The notes under the pieces: model-generated
The model's database searches: none
What the model was told of the DNA's origin: nothing
The model's input: the letters and a program-made list of their open reading frames with translations, nothing else
Made by a program: the position numbers and the translations under genes
Assembly (NCBI GenBank): GCA_024693715.1
Contig: JAILKS010000026.1
Span: 38,262-102,261 of the forward strand
Source of the DNA: Treponema sp.
Lineage (GTDB): Bacteria; Spirochaetota; Spirochaetia; Treponematales; Treponemataceae
Direction: 5' to 3'
Length of the DNA: 64,000 nt
Shown: positions 1-9,042 of the stretch, piece after piece
How positions within the stretch are numbered: position 1 is the stretch's first letter
Layout of the letters: each line of letters begins with the position of its first letter

Positions 1-729
1 ATCGGTAAAGATTATCTTGGTATTGATAAAATCGCTTCTTATGCAAAGGAATTTGGTTTAGGTCAGAGCTCACAGATAGATCTTCCGTCTCAGGATGCAG
101 GACTTGTACCGACTGCAGAATGGAAGGAAAAAACTTATCATGAAAAATGGATGGGCGGTGATACAATGTCATGTTCTATCGGACAAGGATATATGTCTGC
201 GACTCCATTACAGCTTGCAAACATGATGGCAATGGTTTCTAACGAGGGAATTATTTATAAGCCGCATATCTTAAAAGAAATAAGGGATTCTGTAAATCCC
301 GATAAAGAACCTGAAATAATTCAAAAGGAAGTTCTTACAAAATCAACAATTGATAATTATGTATGGAAAACGCTTCAGGAAGATCTTAGATATGTAGTAA
401 CAGATGGTACTCCTGTTTATCCTATGGGAAACAAATATATTAAAATTGCCTGTAAAACCGGTACTGCCGAAGTAGAAAAGTATAAAAATTCTGATGATCC
501 GAAGCACTGGCATTCATGGCTTGTTGCTTATGCTCCTGTTGATGCACCGCCTGAGGACAGAATATGTGTCGCTACTATCGTAGAAGCCGTTAATAAATGG
601 GAATGGTGGGCACCGTATGCTACAAATATCATCATAAACGGTATTTACCGACACAAGAATTATGAAGAATCAATTACTGAACTTGGTTTCAAATATCTTG
701 ATTTAACCTTGTCAGCAAGAATGGAGTAG
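1..729 (+). CDS. mrdA: Penicillin-binding protein 2, C-terminal part (5' end outside window)
   Basis: Elongation-specific peptidoglycan DD-transpeptidase acting outside the inner membrane. The open frame runs from base 1 without a start, so only the last 242 residues are present. The class B transpeptidase KTG box is visible as CKTGTAEV, with the Lys codon at 454-456, preceded by the usual S-x-GQGY-x-ATPLQLA stretch near 174-219. The catalytic SxxK and SxN motifs must lie upstream of the window. It is followed after 4 bases by rodA, the standard mrdA-mrdB pair, which supports PBP2 over the division-specific FtsI. The 5' truncation is only the window edge. Confidence 0.93.
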   Translation: MGKDYLGIDKIASYAKEFGLGQSSQIDLPSQDAGLVPTAEWKEKTYHEKWMGGDTMSCSIGQGYMSATPLQLANMMAMVSNEGIIYKPHILKEIRDSVNPDKEPEIIQKEVLTKSTIDNYVWKTLQEDLRYVVTDGTPVYPMGNKYIKIACKTGTAEVEKYKNSDDPKHWHSWLVAYAPVDAPPEDRICVATIVEAVNKWEWWAPYATNIIINGIYRHKNYEESITELGFKYLDLTLSARME

Positions 730-733
730 TCAG

Positions 734-2056
734 ATGAAAAATAAATTTCTTTCAATGTTTGATTATCTTCTTATTGCAATTTCTTTTATTCTTGTTATTC
801 TCGGTGTTCTTTTTATATATTCATCAAGTATTAACCAGTATGGTATTTCAGTACGAACAGAACATAAAAGACAGTTAATCTGGTTTTTAGCCGGTGTAAT
901 AGCCATGATTTTCTTTACGATTTATGATTACCGTAAATGTAAGAAAATTTCTCTATGGTTTTATATTGGTGTAATTTTTTTATTAATTTATACATTAATT
1001 TTCGGTAAAGAAGTAAACAATGCAAAAAGCTGGATTGGAATCGGTGGAGTTGGAATTCAACCTTCTGAAATAGGTAAAATTTCGTTTATTCTTTTTCTTG
1101 CAAAATTCCTTGAGGATACTAAATCCGATGATTCAATCAAAAGATATGTATTTGCAATTCTTTTGATGATTCCGCCTTTTACATTAACCTTACTCCAACC
1201 GGATATGGGAACTGCGTGTGTTTATATAGCTATTTTTCTGTGCATGACTTTTATGTCAGATATTCCTGTAAAATACATTGTCTTTACGATTTTATTCGGA
1301 ATGTTTACGATTTTATTTGCAGTTCTTCCTGAGCTTAATATTGAAATTCTTGAGCAGCCGAAACGTATTTTTTATATCCTTTCAAATTCAAAATTGAAAA
1401 TGATTCTTGTGTTAACCTCAGCATTAATAACAGCGGTTGGATTTATCGTACGAAAATATTTTCATGGGCCAAAATATTATTACTGGATTACTTTTATTTT
1501 TGGAATAATCACTATTTCACTATTGTGTTCATGGGTTTTGTTAAAGGTCTTAAAGCCTTATCAGCTGCGTCGTCTTTATATATTTTTAGATCCTTATAAG
1601 GACGGTAAAAAGGGTCTGGGAGACGGATGGAACATCATTCAGTCAAAAATTGCAATCGGTTCCGGTGGCTTTAAAGGTCAGGGGTATCTTAACGGTTCAC
1701 AAAGTCATGGACGCTATCTTGCCGAACAAAGCACTGACTTTATTTTCAGTATTTATTCGGAAGAATTCGGCTTCTGGGGTGGTTTATTAATCTTTACTCT
1801 GTATACAACAATTTTCGTAAGAATGATATATATCATAAAGCAGACGAAAAATGCATACGGAACTTATGTCGGTGCAGGAATTCTTGGAATGTATATGTTC
1901 CATTTTATTATTAATGTCGGAATGGTAATGGGAATTATGCCTGTAATGGGAATTCCTTTATTGCTGTTATCTTACGGTGGTTCATCATTAGTTACTAGTC
2001 TTATTGCAATTGGATTTATGATGAGTATTAATTATCGTAAAAAAGAGCTTTTATGA
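734..2056 (+). CDS. rodA: RodA, SEDS peptidoglycan glycosyltransferase of the elongasome
   Basis: Polymerises lipid II into glycan strands together with PBP2 during cell elongation. The 440-residue protein has about ten hydrophobic segments. It shows SEDS family marks: GGVGIQPSEIGKISFILFLA in the middle, a LQPDMGTA segment, the DPYKDGKKGLGDGWNIIQSKIAIGSGG loop region, and a C-terminal GIPLLLLSYGGSS motif. It is slightly longer than enterobacterial RodA (about 370 residues), with extra membrane sequence around residues 200-265. The start lies 4 bases after the mrdA stop, so the two are co-transcribed. Confidence 0.95.
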   Translation: MKNKFLSMFDYLLIAISFILVILGVLFIYSSSINQYGISVRTEHKRQLIWFLAGVIAMIFFTIYDYRKCKKISLWFYIGVIFLLIYTLIFGKEVNNAKSWIGIGGVGIQPSEIGKISFILFLAKFLEDTKSDDSIKRYVFAILLMIPPFTLTLLQPDMGTACVYIAIFLCMTFMSDIPVKYIVFTILFGMFTILFAVLPELNIEILEQPKRIFYILSNSKLKMILVLTSALITAVGFIVRKYFHGPKYYYWITFIFGIITISLLCSWVLLKVLKPYQLRRLYIFLDPYKDGKKGLGDGWNIIQSKIAIGSGGFKGQGYLNGSQSHGRYLAEQSTDFIFSIYSEEFGFWGGLLIFTLYTTIFVRMIYIIKQTKNAYGTYVGAGILGMYMFHFIINVGMVMGIMPVMGIPLLLLSYGGSSLVTSLIAIGFMMSINYRKKELL

Positions 2057-2071
2057 TATAAGGAAGACAAA

Positions 2072-3304
2072 ATGAAATTAAACCAAATTATTACAAGCTT
2101 ACTTGAAACAGATTTATATAAGTTTTCAATGGGACAGGCAATTTATCATCAGTATCCATCGTACAAAACAACCTGGACTTTTAAATGCAGAAATTCAAAT
2201 ATAAAATTCACTGCTGAAATGGTTAGTGAAATTAAAGAACAGATTATAGCTTTCAGCAAGCTTCGTTTTACAGAAGATGAATTGAATTATCTTGCTTCAA
2301 TTGAATGGCTTCATGAGGATTATATTGATCATTTAAGATTATGGAACGCAAGATTTGAAGATTTTGAAATTACAACTGAAGGTGATTGCGGACTTTCGCT
2401 TGAAGCACACGGAACCTGGCTTAATACTTCAATGTATGAAATTCCTGTACTTGCAATTGTAAATGAAGTTTATTTTAAAATGCAGTACAAATATGAAGAA
2501 TTAATTGAGCAGTATAAAAAACGACTTGATGATAAGGTTAAATATCTGATTGATGGTACTTATAATCTTGGTAATTTTTCAGAATTTGGTTTAAGACGAA
2601 GACTTTCTGCTGAAGCACAGGAACTTGCAGTTAAAACTCTGATTTCTCATAATCCTGATTATAAGGAATCACGATGTGTCGGAACATCGAATGTATATCT
2701 TGCAAAAAAATATAATGCAACTCCGGTCGGTACAATGGCGCATGAATTCATAATGTGTGTAGGACAAGGAAATCCTATGTATAATCCTGCATTTTCAAAT
2801 AAACTTGCAATGGAAGCATGGACAAAAGAATATGGCGTTTTAAACGGAACATATCTTACAGATACAATAGGTGATAAAATTGCGCATTTAGATATGGGAT
2901 ATACCTTCTCAATATGCTTCAGCGGTGTTCGACATGATTCAGGCGATCCATATGAATGGGGCGAAGAATGGATTAAGCATTATAAAAAATATTACAATAA
3001 ATATAAGGATGAACGTGTTAATCCGAAAAATAAAACTCTTCTTTTCAGTGATAGCCTTGATTTTAAACGTGCAAGTGATTTATATGCTCATTTTAAAGAC
3101 CGTATAAAGGTTGCATTTGGTATCGGAACATATATTTCAAATGATACTGATGTAGAACCACTTAATATTGTTATGAAGGTATCTTCTTGTAACAATCGTC
3201 CTGTTGCAAAACTTTCAAATGCAGAAGGTAAGGTGATGTGTAAGGATGCTGAATATGTTGAGTATCTTAAAAAGACAATTGAATGGAGATTAACTCATAA
3301 ATGA
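2072..3304 (+). CDS. pncB: Nicotinate phosphoribosyltransferase
   Basis: Converts nicotinate, PRPP and ATP to nicotinate mononucleotide, the entry step of Preiss-Handler NAD salvage in the cytoplasm. The length of 410 residues fits the PncB family. Family features include the N-terminal LLETDLYKFSMGQAIYHQYP segment, the FSEFGLRRRLS motif (near residue 172), GTMAHEFIM, and the C-terminal HDSGDP and FSDSLDF motifs. A good AAGGAA ribosome site precedes the ATG. Its stop overlaps the nadE start as ATGA, suggesting translational coupling. Confidence 0.95.
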   Translation: MKLNQIITSLLETDLYKFSMGQAIYHQYPSYKTTWTFKCRNSNIKFTAEMVSEIKEQIIAFSKLRFTEDELNYLASIEWLHEDYIDHLRLWNARFEDFEITTEGDCGLSLEAHGTWLNTSMYEIPVLAIVNEVYFKMQYKYEELIEQYKKRLDDKVKYLIDGTYNLGNFSEFGLRRRLSAEAQELAVKTLISHNPDYKESRCVGTSNVYLAKKYNATPVGTMAHEFIMCVGQGNPMYNPAFSNKLAMEAWTKEYGVLNGTYLTDTIGDKIAHLDMGYTFSICFSGVRHDSGDPYEWGEEWIKHYKKYYNKYKDERVNPKNKTLLFSDSLDFKRASDLYAHFKDRIKVAFGIGTYISNDTDVEPLNIVMKVSSCNNRPVAKLSNAEGKVMCKDAEYVEYLKKTIEWRLTHK

Positions 3305-4068
3305 AACCTTTAAAAGAGCAGGCGATTGAATGGGTAAAAAATTATTTTATTCAAAACGGAAATTCCGATACTAAAGCTTTAATAGGAATATCAGGCGGAA
3401 AAGATTCTTCAACAGTTGCAGCTTTATGTTGTCAGGCTTTGGGAAAAGAAAGGGTAGTAGGCGTAATGATGCCTAATGGAGAACAAAAAGATATAAATGA
3501 CTCAATAAGATTATGCGGGTATCTTGGAATTAAAAACTATACCGTAAATATTAATTCTGCTTATGAAGGTCTGACATCTGAAATAAAAAAACAGCTTGGC
3601 ATTTTACAGACGACACCTCAGCATAATACAAACACTCCTGCAAGATTAAGAATGACAACACTTTATTCTGTCGGTGCAAATATCGGTAACTGCAGAATCT
3701 CATGCAATGGAAATTTGAGCGAACGTTTAAGCGGATATTTTACAATCTGGGGTGATGGAGCCGGTGATTTTGCTCCGCTTGCATATTTATTTAAAGAAGA
3801 AGTCGTTCAGCTTGGACTAGATTTAGGCTTACCAGAAGATTTATGTATAAAACCTCCAAGTGACGGAATGTCAGGAAAAACTGATGAAGAAAGTCTTGGT
3901 TTTACTTATGATGAATTACGTAAAGTAATATTGAATGATACAAAATCTATGGATAAACAGAAAGTAACGAATATTTTACAAAAGATTAATTCGATGGCTT
4001 TTAAGAGAAGATTATTAAATATTCCATCTTTTGTTCCATCAGATAAAAATATTAAGAAATACAAATAA
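3301..4068 (+). CDS. nadE: NH3-dependent NAD+ synthetase
   Basis: Amidates deamido-NAD to NAD using ATP and ammonia, the last step of NAD salvage. The 255-residue protein has the ATP-pyrophosphatase P-loop ISGGKDSSTVAALC near residues 29-42 and the conserved LSERLSGYFTIWGDGAGDFAPLA region. There is no N-terminal glutaminase domain, so free ammonia is the expected nitrogen donor. It starts inside the pncB stop codon (ATGA overlap), placing two steps of one pathway in one coupled unit. The intermediate adenylyltransferase NadD is not in the window. Confidence 0.94.
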   Translation: MKPLKEQAIEWVKNYFIQNGNSDTKALIGISGGKDSSTVAALCCQALGKERVVGVMMPNGEQKDINDSIRLCGYLGIKNYTVNINSAYEGLTSEIKKQLGILQTTPQHNTNTPARLRMTTLYSVGANIGNCRISCNGNLSERLSGYFTIWGDGAGDFAPLAYLFKEEVVQLGLDLGLPEDLCIKPPSDGMSGKTDEESLGFTYDELRKVILNDTKSMDKQKVTNILQKINSMAFKRRLLNIPSFVPSDKNIKKYK

Positions 4069-4078
4069 AAGGCGAGCG

Positions 4079-5263
4079 ATGTTTGATATTCATATTCAAA
4101 AGATTGAAAAATCTGATAATGAAAATAATGGTACTTTTTTGCAGACTCCATTCTGGTGTAACTTTAAGGCAAGGCATGGCTGGTCCTACAATAGATTCAT
4201 TGCAGATGTTACATTGCCAGAGGATTTAAAAAAACCTCAAAGTAATAAAATTCAAAAAAAATATGAACTTTCCGTATTGAACAGAAATTTCTGTAAAAAC
4301 CTGCTTAGCATTGCATATGTACCGCTTATGCCGCAATTATTATATCAAGAATCTGCTGAAGAACAGACAATTGAATTTGCTAATTTTTTAAATGAACTTT
4401 CACTTGAATTAAAAAAATATCTTCCTTCAAATACAATTGCAATTCGATTCGACCCGGATGTTGTTTTTGATTCCATCGAAGAACGTGATGATTTTAATCT
4501 TGGAATAAAAACAGTTGCTCTTGCCGACAGATTAAAGCTTAAAAAAAATGCTGTTGACATTCAGCCACCTGACAGTACACAGATAGATTTAACTTTATCG
4601 GAAGATGAAATCCTTTCAAAAATGCATCAAAAATGGCGTTACAACATCCGACTGAGTGAGAAAAAAGGTGTTGTAATAAAGCGATATACTGGAAATAGTG
4701 TGAACTTGTCAGAAAAATTAGACAGATTCTATACACTTACTAAAGAAACTAATGCCAGAGACGGTAATTCAAGCCATGCAAAAGGTTATTATTTTGATTT
4801 AATCTCATCATCTGCAAAAGAAAACAATCTCGATAATGATATAATTCCAAAGACTACAGAAAAACCGCTTATCAGTCTTTTTATTGCTGAGCATGAGGGT
4901 GAAGAAATTGCAAGTATAATGACACTTTTTTCAAGAGATGAAGCAATTTATCTTTATGGTGCAAGCTCAAATAATAAACGCAATTTAATGCCAAATCATC
5001 TGTTACAATGGACAGCCATAAAAGCAGCAAAAGAATATGGCTCAAAAATATACGATTTTTATGGGATGCCGCCTGAAGGAAAGGATGAAAATCATCCGAT
5101 GCATGGGCTATATATGTTCAAGGCTAATTTTGGAGGAAGAATCATCCATAGACCTGGAAGCTGGGACGTGCCGTTAAAATTCATTTACAGGCCATATAAA
5201 ACAGCCGAAAGATTAAGGGCATTCTGGTTCAAGAAAGTCGTTAAGAAACTCAAGGGAAGATAA
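4079..5263 (+). CDS. FemAB-like peptidoglycan bridge aminoacyltransferase
   Basis: FemAB/FemX-family enzymes transfer amino acids from aminoacyl-tRNA to the lipid II stem peptide. Supporting signs are the N-terminal TFLQTPFWCNFKARHGW segment, the central KMHQKWRYNIRLSEKKGV motif, and the C-terminal LLQWTAIKAAKEYGSKIYDFYGMPP GNAT-like region. I chose the ATG at 4079, preceded by a purine-rich GGCGAG; an in-frame ATG at 4031 would lie inside nadE. That gives 394 residues, near the family norm. The last 51 bases overlap the end of the convergent ATP-grasp gene. The amino acid it transfers cannot be read from sequence. Confidence 0.82.
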   Translation: MFDIHIQKIEKSDNENNGTFLQTPFWCNFKARHGWSYNRFIADVTLPEDLKKPQSNKIQKKYELSVLNRNFCKNLLSIAYVPLMPQLLYQESAEEQTIEFANFLNELSLELKKYLPSNTIAIRFDPDVVFDSIEERDDFNLGIKTVALADRLKLKKNAVDIQPPDSTQIDLTLSEDEILSKMHQKWRYNIRLSEKKGVVIKRYTGNSVNLSEKLDRFYTLTKETNARDGNSSHAKGYYFDLISSSAKENNLDNDIIPKTTEKPLISLFIAEHEGEEIASIMTLFSRDEAIYLYGASSNNKRNLMPNHLLQWTAIKAAKEYGSKIYDFYGMPPEGKDENHPMHGLYMFKANFGGRIIHRPGSWDVPLKFIYRPYKTAERLRAFWFKKVVKKLKGR

Positions 5264-6493
5264 TTCTTTTACAAGATTTTCCGCTTCTTTTTTTGTTTTT
5301 GTACAGATGACACATTCACAAAAGCCTTTTTCTCTTTCCTGCTTTGCCTCGAGATTATTCCACTGATTCAATAAAACAATTTCTTTATATTTATATAATA
5401 ACTCAAATTGTTCGGCTAACAAAACAGGAAGCTTTAAATCTACAGTATAAAGTTTTGAATCTTTTATTTTTTTATGAAGCATGCAGCTGTCAAAAAGCAT
5501 GTCAAAAACAGTCATATTATTTCTTGCTGCATATAAATAACTCATGCCGCTTAATCTTGGGTTTATTTCAAGAATATACCATTTTTTCTGACTGTAAATT
5601 AAATCAATTTGTGCACAGCCATTAATATGCAAAACACGGCATAATCTATTTAAGGTTTTTAAAAGTCGTTTAATTTTGTATTTTTTATTATCTGCTTTTG
5701 TAAAAGGACCATGCTTCGTGCTTTGCTTTGGACTTGTTATTCCATATTGATTTTTACTTATAGAAAAAACAGGAAGAATTGAATATTTATCATCGCAGCC
5801 ATAAACTTCTACGCCAAAATGTTCACCGTCAATGTATTCTTCAATAAGTCTGTCAGAATTATTTCTTTTTGAATTTAAATATCCCTTTGCTTCTCCATAA
5901 GTATTTACAACTGTCATCCCGTAAGAGCTGAGTCCGACATTATCCTTAATTATTAAGGGAAGCTTAAGTGTTTCTATTTCTTTTAAAAGACTGTCCTTAT
6001 AAACATTATTAATTACAGCCTTATTGCTTCCTGCACAAAAATAAAGATTATGATCGGCGAATATTGATTTTGGTGTCAGAAAACCAGATTCATTTAAAAA
6101 TTGATTCGTTTCCTGCTTGTTCAGACATGTAAGGCAGGTTCTTAACGGATTACAGATTGTTTTTATTCCGTGTTTTTTTAATTCTTCAGCAACAAGTGAA
6201 TCATTGATACAAAGCCAGTCATAAGGCTCGTTCCAGAAGGATAGGGCTATTGCAGCATCAGGTTTTAATTCAAGAATTTTTTCAGCAACTTTAATATAAT
6301 TATCTTCTGGATTTAAAATAATTGCATTGTCAGGCATAAAAAGACCAGGAAGTTGTGTTACACAAAAAAAATCATGCTCGGGATGCTTTTTTTGAAACGA
6401 TAAAAACTGTTCATTATCAGAAGGTATAACGTTTATCTTAAAGCTTTCCGGTGAAAAATGATTTGAATTTGTACTGTAAAAAACAATCCTCAT
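5213..6493 (-). CDS. ATP-grasp ligase, carbamoyl-phosphate synthase/D-Ala-D-Ala ligase fold
   Basis: ATP-grasp enzymes make an acyl phosphate and join it to an amine. This 426-residue protein has an N-terminal pre-ATP-grasp half (residues 1-130), then LPLIIKDNVGLSSYGMTVVNTYGEA (around 175-200), the LIEEYIDGEHFGVEVYG segment, and the Mg-binding INGCAQIDLIYSQKKWYILEINPRLSG near residue 310. The substrate is unknown. It is the last gene of the moxR-DUF58-DUF4129-like unit, 11 bases downstream, with an AGGA ribosome site. It faces the FemAB-like gene tail to tail with a 51-base overlap. A role in peptide or envelope amino-acid ligation is inferred from context only. Confidence 0.75.
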   Translation of the reverse strand: MRIVFYSTNSNHFSPESFKINVIPSDNEQFLSFQKKHPEHDFFCVTQLPGLFMPDNAIILNPEDNYIKVAEKILELKPDAAIALSFWNEPYDWLCINDSLVAEELKKHGIKTICNPLRTCLTCLNKQETNQFLNESGFLTPKSIFADHNLYFCAGSNKAVINNVYKDSLLKEIETLKLPLIIKDNVGLSSYGMTVVNTYGEAKGYLNSKRNNSDRLIEEYIDGEHFGVEVYGCDDKYSILPVFSISKNQYGITSPKQSTKHGPFTKADNKKYKIKRLLKTLNRLCRVLHINGCAQIDLIYSQKKWYILEINPRLSGMSYLYAARNNMTVFDMLFDSCMLHKKIKDSKLYTVDLKLPVLLAEQFELLYKYKEIVLLNQWNNLEAKQEREKGFCECVICTKTKKEAENLVKELSSLEFLNDFLEPECP

Positions 6494-6504
6494 ATTTTAT
6501 CCTG

Positions 6505-7971
6505 TCATTCAATTATTGTTTTAATTGATGATATAAATTCTTTTTCCTGTTCTTTTGAAAGTTTATCTTTATCGAACAAGGCTTTTTCAAAAAGAATCCC
6601 TGTACGCATTATCATATTAATCACCTGTTCATCATTATTCTGTGATGAAAGAAGATATGATTTGATTTTCCGGGTAAATTCAACTGGTGCAAGATTTTTT
6701 GTATATTTGATATCTTTTTTTTCTGCCCATTTTACAAGGAGAAGAAAATGTTTTGAAAGCCTTCCAAGTTCAATTACTTTTTCCCTTGATTTTTTTGATG
6801 AATAATTATTTATATATTCCATGAATCGGCTTGAATTTACAGTCATATATTGTTCGGTCTTTGATTTTTTAAATAGATTTTTAAAAAAATCCTTTATCAT
6901 GGAATGTATATCTCTAAAAAATGTCTGCAATCGTCTTTCTTTAAAATAATCTCTCAGTTCTTTTGAAAACAAAGGCTTAATCAGAAATATAAATACAAGA
7001 TATAAAATACCGGCAAAAATTCCTGCCTGAAGTACTACCAATAATATTTTTATTATGACAGAAGGTTCTTTCTGAAGCATTTTAAGCTGTTCTAAGTTAT
7101 CATAATCTGGATTAAAGGTGTTGAGTAATTTTATTACAGGTGCGGAAAAATTTGAATGATTTACTGAAGCAGAAAAACCATCCTTTGCAGAAATTCTAAT
7201 ATTAAAAAATGCTTCATTTCTTGAAATAAAAATAGCCGGTAAAAGAGCGATTAAAGAAACAACAGATACTATTTTTATATAATGGCGTATATTTTTTACA
7301 AGAGTTCTGTTTCCTAAAAATCCATACAACGATTTATAATAAATATATTTTATTGTCAGTAAAAATATACTAAGTGAAATAAAAAATATAAAAAACAGTA
7401 TTAAATACAGAAAAGTGATTTTCTGAAGATTAATTTTTATAAATATAATAAATATGCAGAAAACAGCAGTCAAAACATATAAAACAGTTTTGATTTGTTT
7501 TGCCTTTAATCCCAAGTCACTGCCAAGCGCATTATTTTTATAAAGAAATGATTGAAGCTCTTCGCCATCCCTTGATTCCCATTCATCGATAAATGAATCA
7601 AAAATAATAAAATAATTATTCAGGTCTATTGTTAAAACAAATTGTAAAAGAGTAACTACGGGCATAAAGAATAGATATGATTTCTGATTAAATAGCTTAA
7701 AAATTATAAATTCCAGTACAAAATAAAAAAATGCAAATATAAAATAAACGAGAAATTTCTTTTTTTCACGAAGGATTATTGAAAAGATAATCAAAAACAA
7801 AATACCCTGAAAACATATCAATAAATATGAAAAAACAGATATAAAGCTTTTTGCAAAAATATAATCAGTAAAAACTATACTTTCAAAAAAATACAGTGTA
7901 CAGCAGATAAAAGGAGTAAGTGTAAAATATACAAGCAGACGCTCTAAAAGTTTATAGTAATTGTTTTTCAT
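6505..7971 (-). CDS. Multi-pass membrane protein with DUF4129-like C-terminus
   Basis: The 488-residue protein has about eight hydrophobic segments: four in the first 115 residues, three between about 160 and 250, and one near 305-330. It ends in a soluble tail. The tail segment ELGRLSKHFLLLVKWAEKK followed by APVEFTRKIKSYLL resembles the DUF4129 domain found at the C-termini of proteins encoded with MoxR and DUF58. There is no transglutaminase domain, which often accompanies this set. It sits 1 base after the DUF58 gene. Function is unknown; an envelope assembly or complex-maturation role is inferred. Confidence 0.62.
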   Translation of the reverse strand: MKNNYYKLLERLLVYFTLTPFICCTLYFFESIVFTDYIFAKSFISVFSYLLICFQGILFLIIFSIILREKKKFLVYFIFAFFYFVLEFIIFKLFNQKSYLFFMPVVTLLQFVLTIDLNNYFIIFDSFIDEWESRDGEELQSFLYKNNALGSDLGLKAKQIKTVLYVLTAVFCIFIIFIKINLQKITFLYLILFFIFFISLSIFLLTIKYIYYKSLYGFLGNRTLVKNIRHYIKIVSVVSLIALLPAIFISRNEAFFNIRISAKDGFSASVNHSNFSAPVIKLLNTFNPDYDNLEQLKMLQKEPSVIIKILLVVLQAGIFAGILYLVFIFLIKPLFSKELRDYFKERRLQTFFRDIHSMIKDFFKNLFKKSKTEQYMTVNSSRFMEYINNYSSKKSREKVIELGRLSKHFLLLVKWAEKKDIKYTKNLAPVEFTRKIKSYLLSSQNNDEQVINMIMRTGILFEKALFDKDKLSKEQEKEFISSIKTIIE

Positions 7972-7972
7972 A

Positions 7973-9040
7973 TCAACTCTTTCTTATTCCTGTATTTTCT
8001 GTATTAATATTTTCTTTTGCACACAAAACCTTTCCGTAATACCATCTCACTTCCTGTGCTCCTATTGAGAAAAAAAGCGTATTGTTTTTAAGTTTAGATT
8101 TAAATTGTTTTACAGGATCATAAGGTAATTTTCCATCTGCAGGTTTTATAAGCGAAAGAATATCCATAATGGCATCAAAATTATTATTGCCGGGAAGAAG
8201 AAAAGGAGTTGTGTCTGCATAAGCTGCAAAACCGACAGACTGTCTTAAAAATGCCGCTTTTTCGATTATACATGCCGCTATTTCAATCGCTTTTTCAATA
8301 TCAGCGGTTGCCTGCTGTTCATAATCATCCTTTGCAAGATTTAAGAAAACAAAAAACGGAGCATTATAAGAATTATCATATTCATTTGTAAAAAGGCGTT
8401 GAAATTTTGCACTGATTCTCCAGTTTATTCTTTTTGGTTCATCCTGATTTTTATATTCACGGACAGTTCGTTTTAAAGTAATATCTTCATAAACAGAATT
8501 ATTTATTTTTAAATTTCCCTGAGGTATTCCAGGAACCGTGACAGTTAGAAGTTTTAATCTTTGCGGGCGGACAAGAATTTTCAGTTCAGACTGGATTTCC
8601 TTTGTAATGGTAAACAAAAATAACGGATCATAAAATTTTAAAACTGTCGGACCAATAATAAAAGCACCACGTTCCTGAGAATATACCTCATAAACAATTT
8701 TCATTTTCTGTCTAGCTTTCAATGAAATAAGTCCTGTATTTTTATTCTGAAAAATATAAAAATGCGGCGCATTATCAACATAATGACATGTAAAAACAGG
8801 AAGTAAAGAATTATTTTTTACTGTAAATGAAATTTTTGTACGCTCTTTGCAATAAAGCCGCAGTTCACCGGAAAAACGTTCAACTGTTATATTTCTCTTT
8901 AAAATCAAAGCATATAAAAATGAAATTACAAGGATAAAAAATACCATTACACACAAAAGCTGTATAAAAAAGTTCGGAATGCAAAGATATGCGAGAATGA
9001 TGATTATCAATAATGGTATTAAGGATTTTGATGCTTTCAT
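7973..9040 (-). CDS. DUF58 domain protein (MoxR partner)
   Basis: DUF58 proteins are membrane-anchored, vWA-like proteins that usually accompany MoxR AAA ATPases. This one has two close membrane segments at residues 8-48 and a beta-rich domain. The signature REYKNQDEPKRINWRISAKF lies at about residues 194-213, matching the family's Y-x-GD-x-RxIdWr-x-SAR pattern. The 355-residue length is typical. It lies 2 bases after moxR and 1 base before the DUF4129-like gene. The DUF58 assignment is firm; the biological target is unknown. Confidence 0.87.
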   Translation of the reverse strand: MKASKSLIPLLIIIILAYLCIPNFFIQLLCVMVFFILVISFLYALILKRNITVERFSGELRLYCKERTKISFTVKNNSLLPVFTCHYVDNAPHFYIFQNKNTGLISLKARQKMKIVYEVYSQERGAFIIGPTVLKFYDPLFLFTITKEIQSELKILVRPQRLKLLTVTVPGIPQGNLKINNSVYEDITLKRTVREYKNQDEPKRINWRISAKFQRLFTNEYDNSYNAPFFVFLNLAKDDYEQQATADIEKAIEIAACIIEKAAFLRQSVGFAAYADTTPFLLPGNNNFDAIMDILSLIKPADGKLPYDPVKQFKSKLKNNTLFFSIGAQEVRWYYGKVLCAKENINTENTGIRKS

Positions 9041-9042
9041 TT

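Noticed and set aside
4031..5263. FemAB-like gene starting at the ATG at 4031
   Set aside because: That start lies inside nadE and lacks a ribosome site. The first 16 residues do not match the family; the ATG at 4079 is preceded by GGCGAG.
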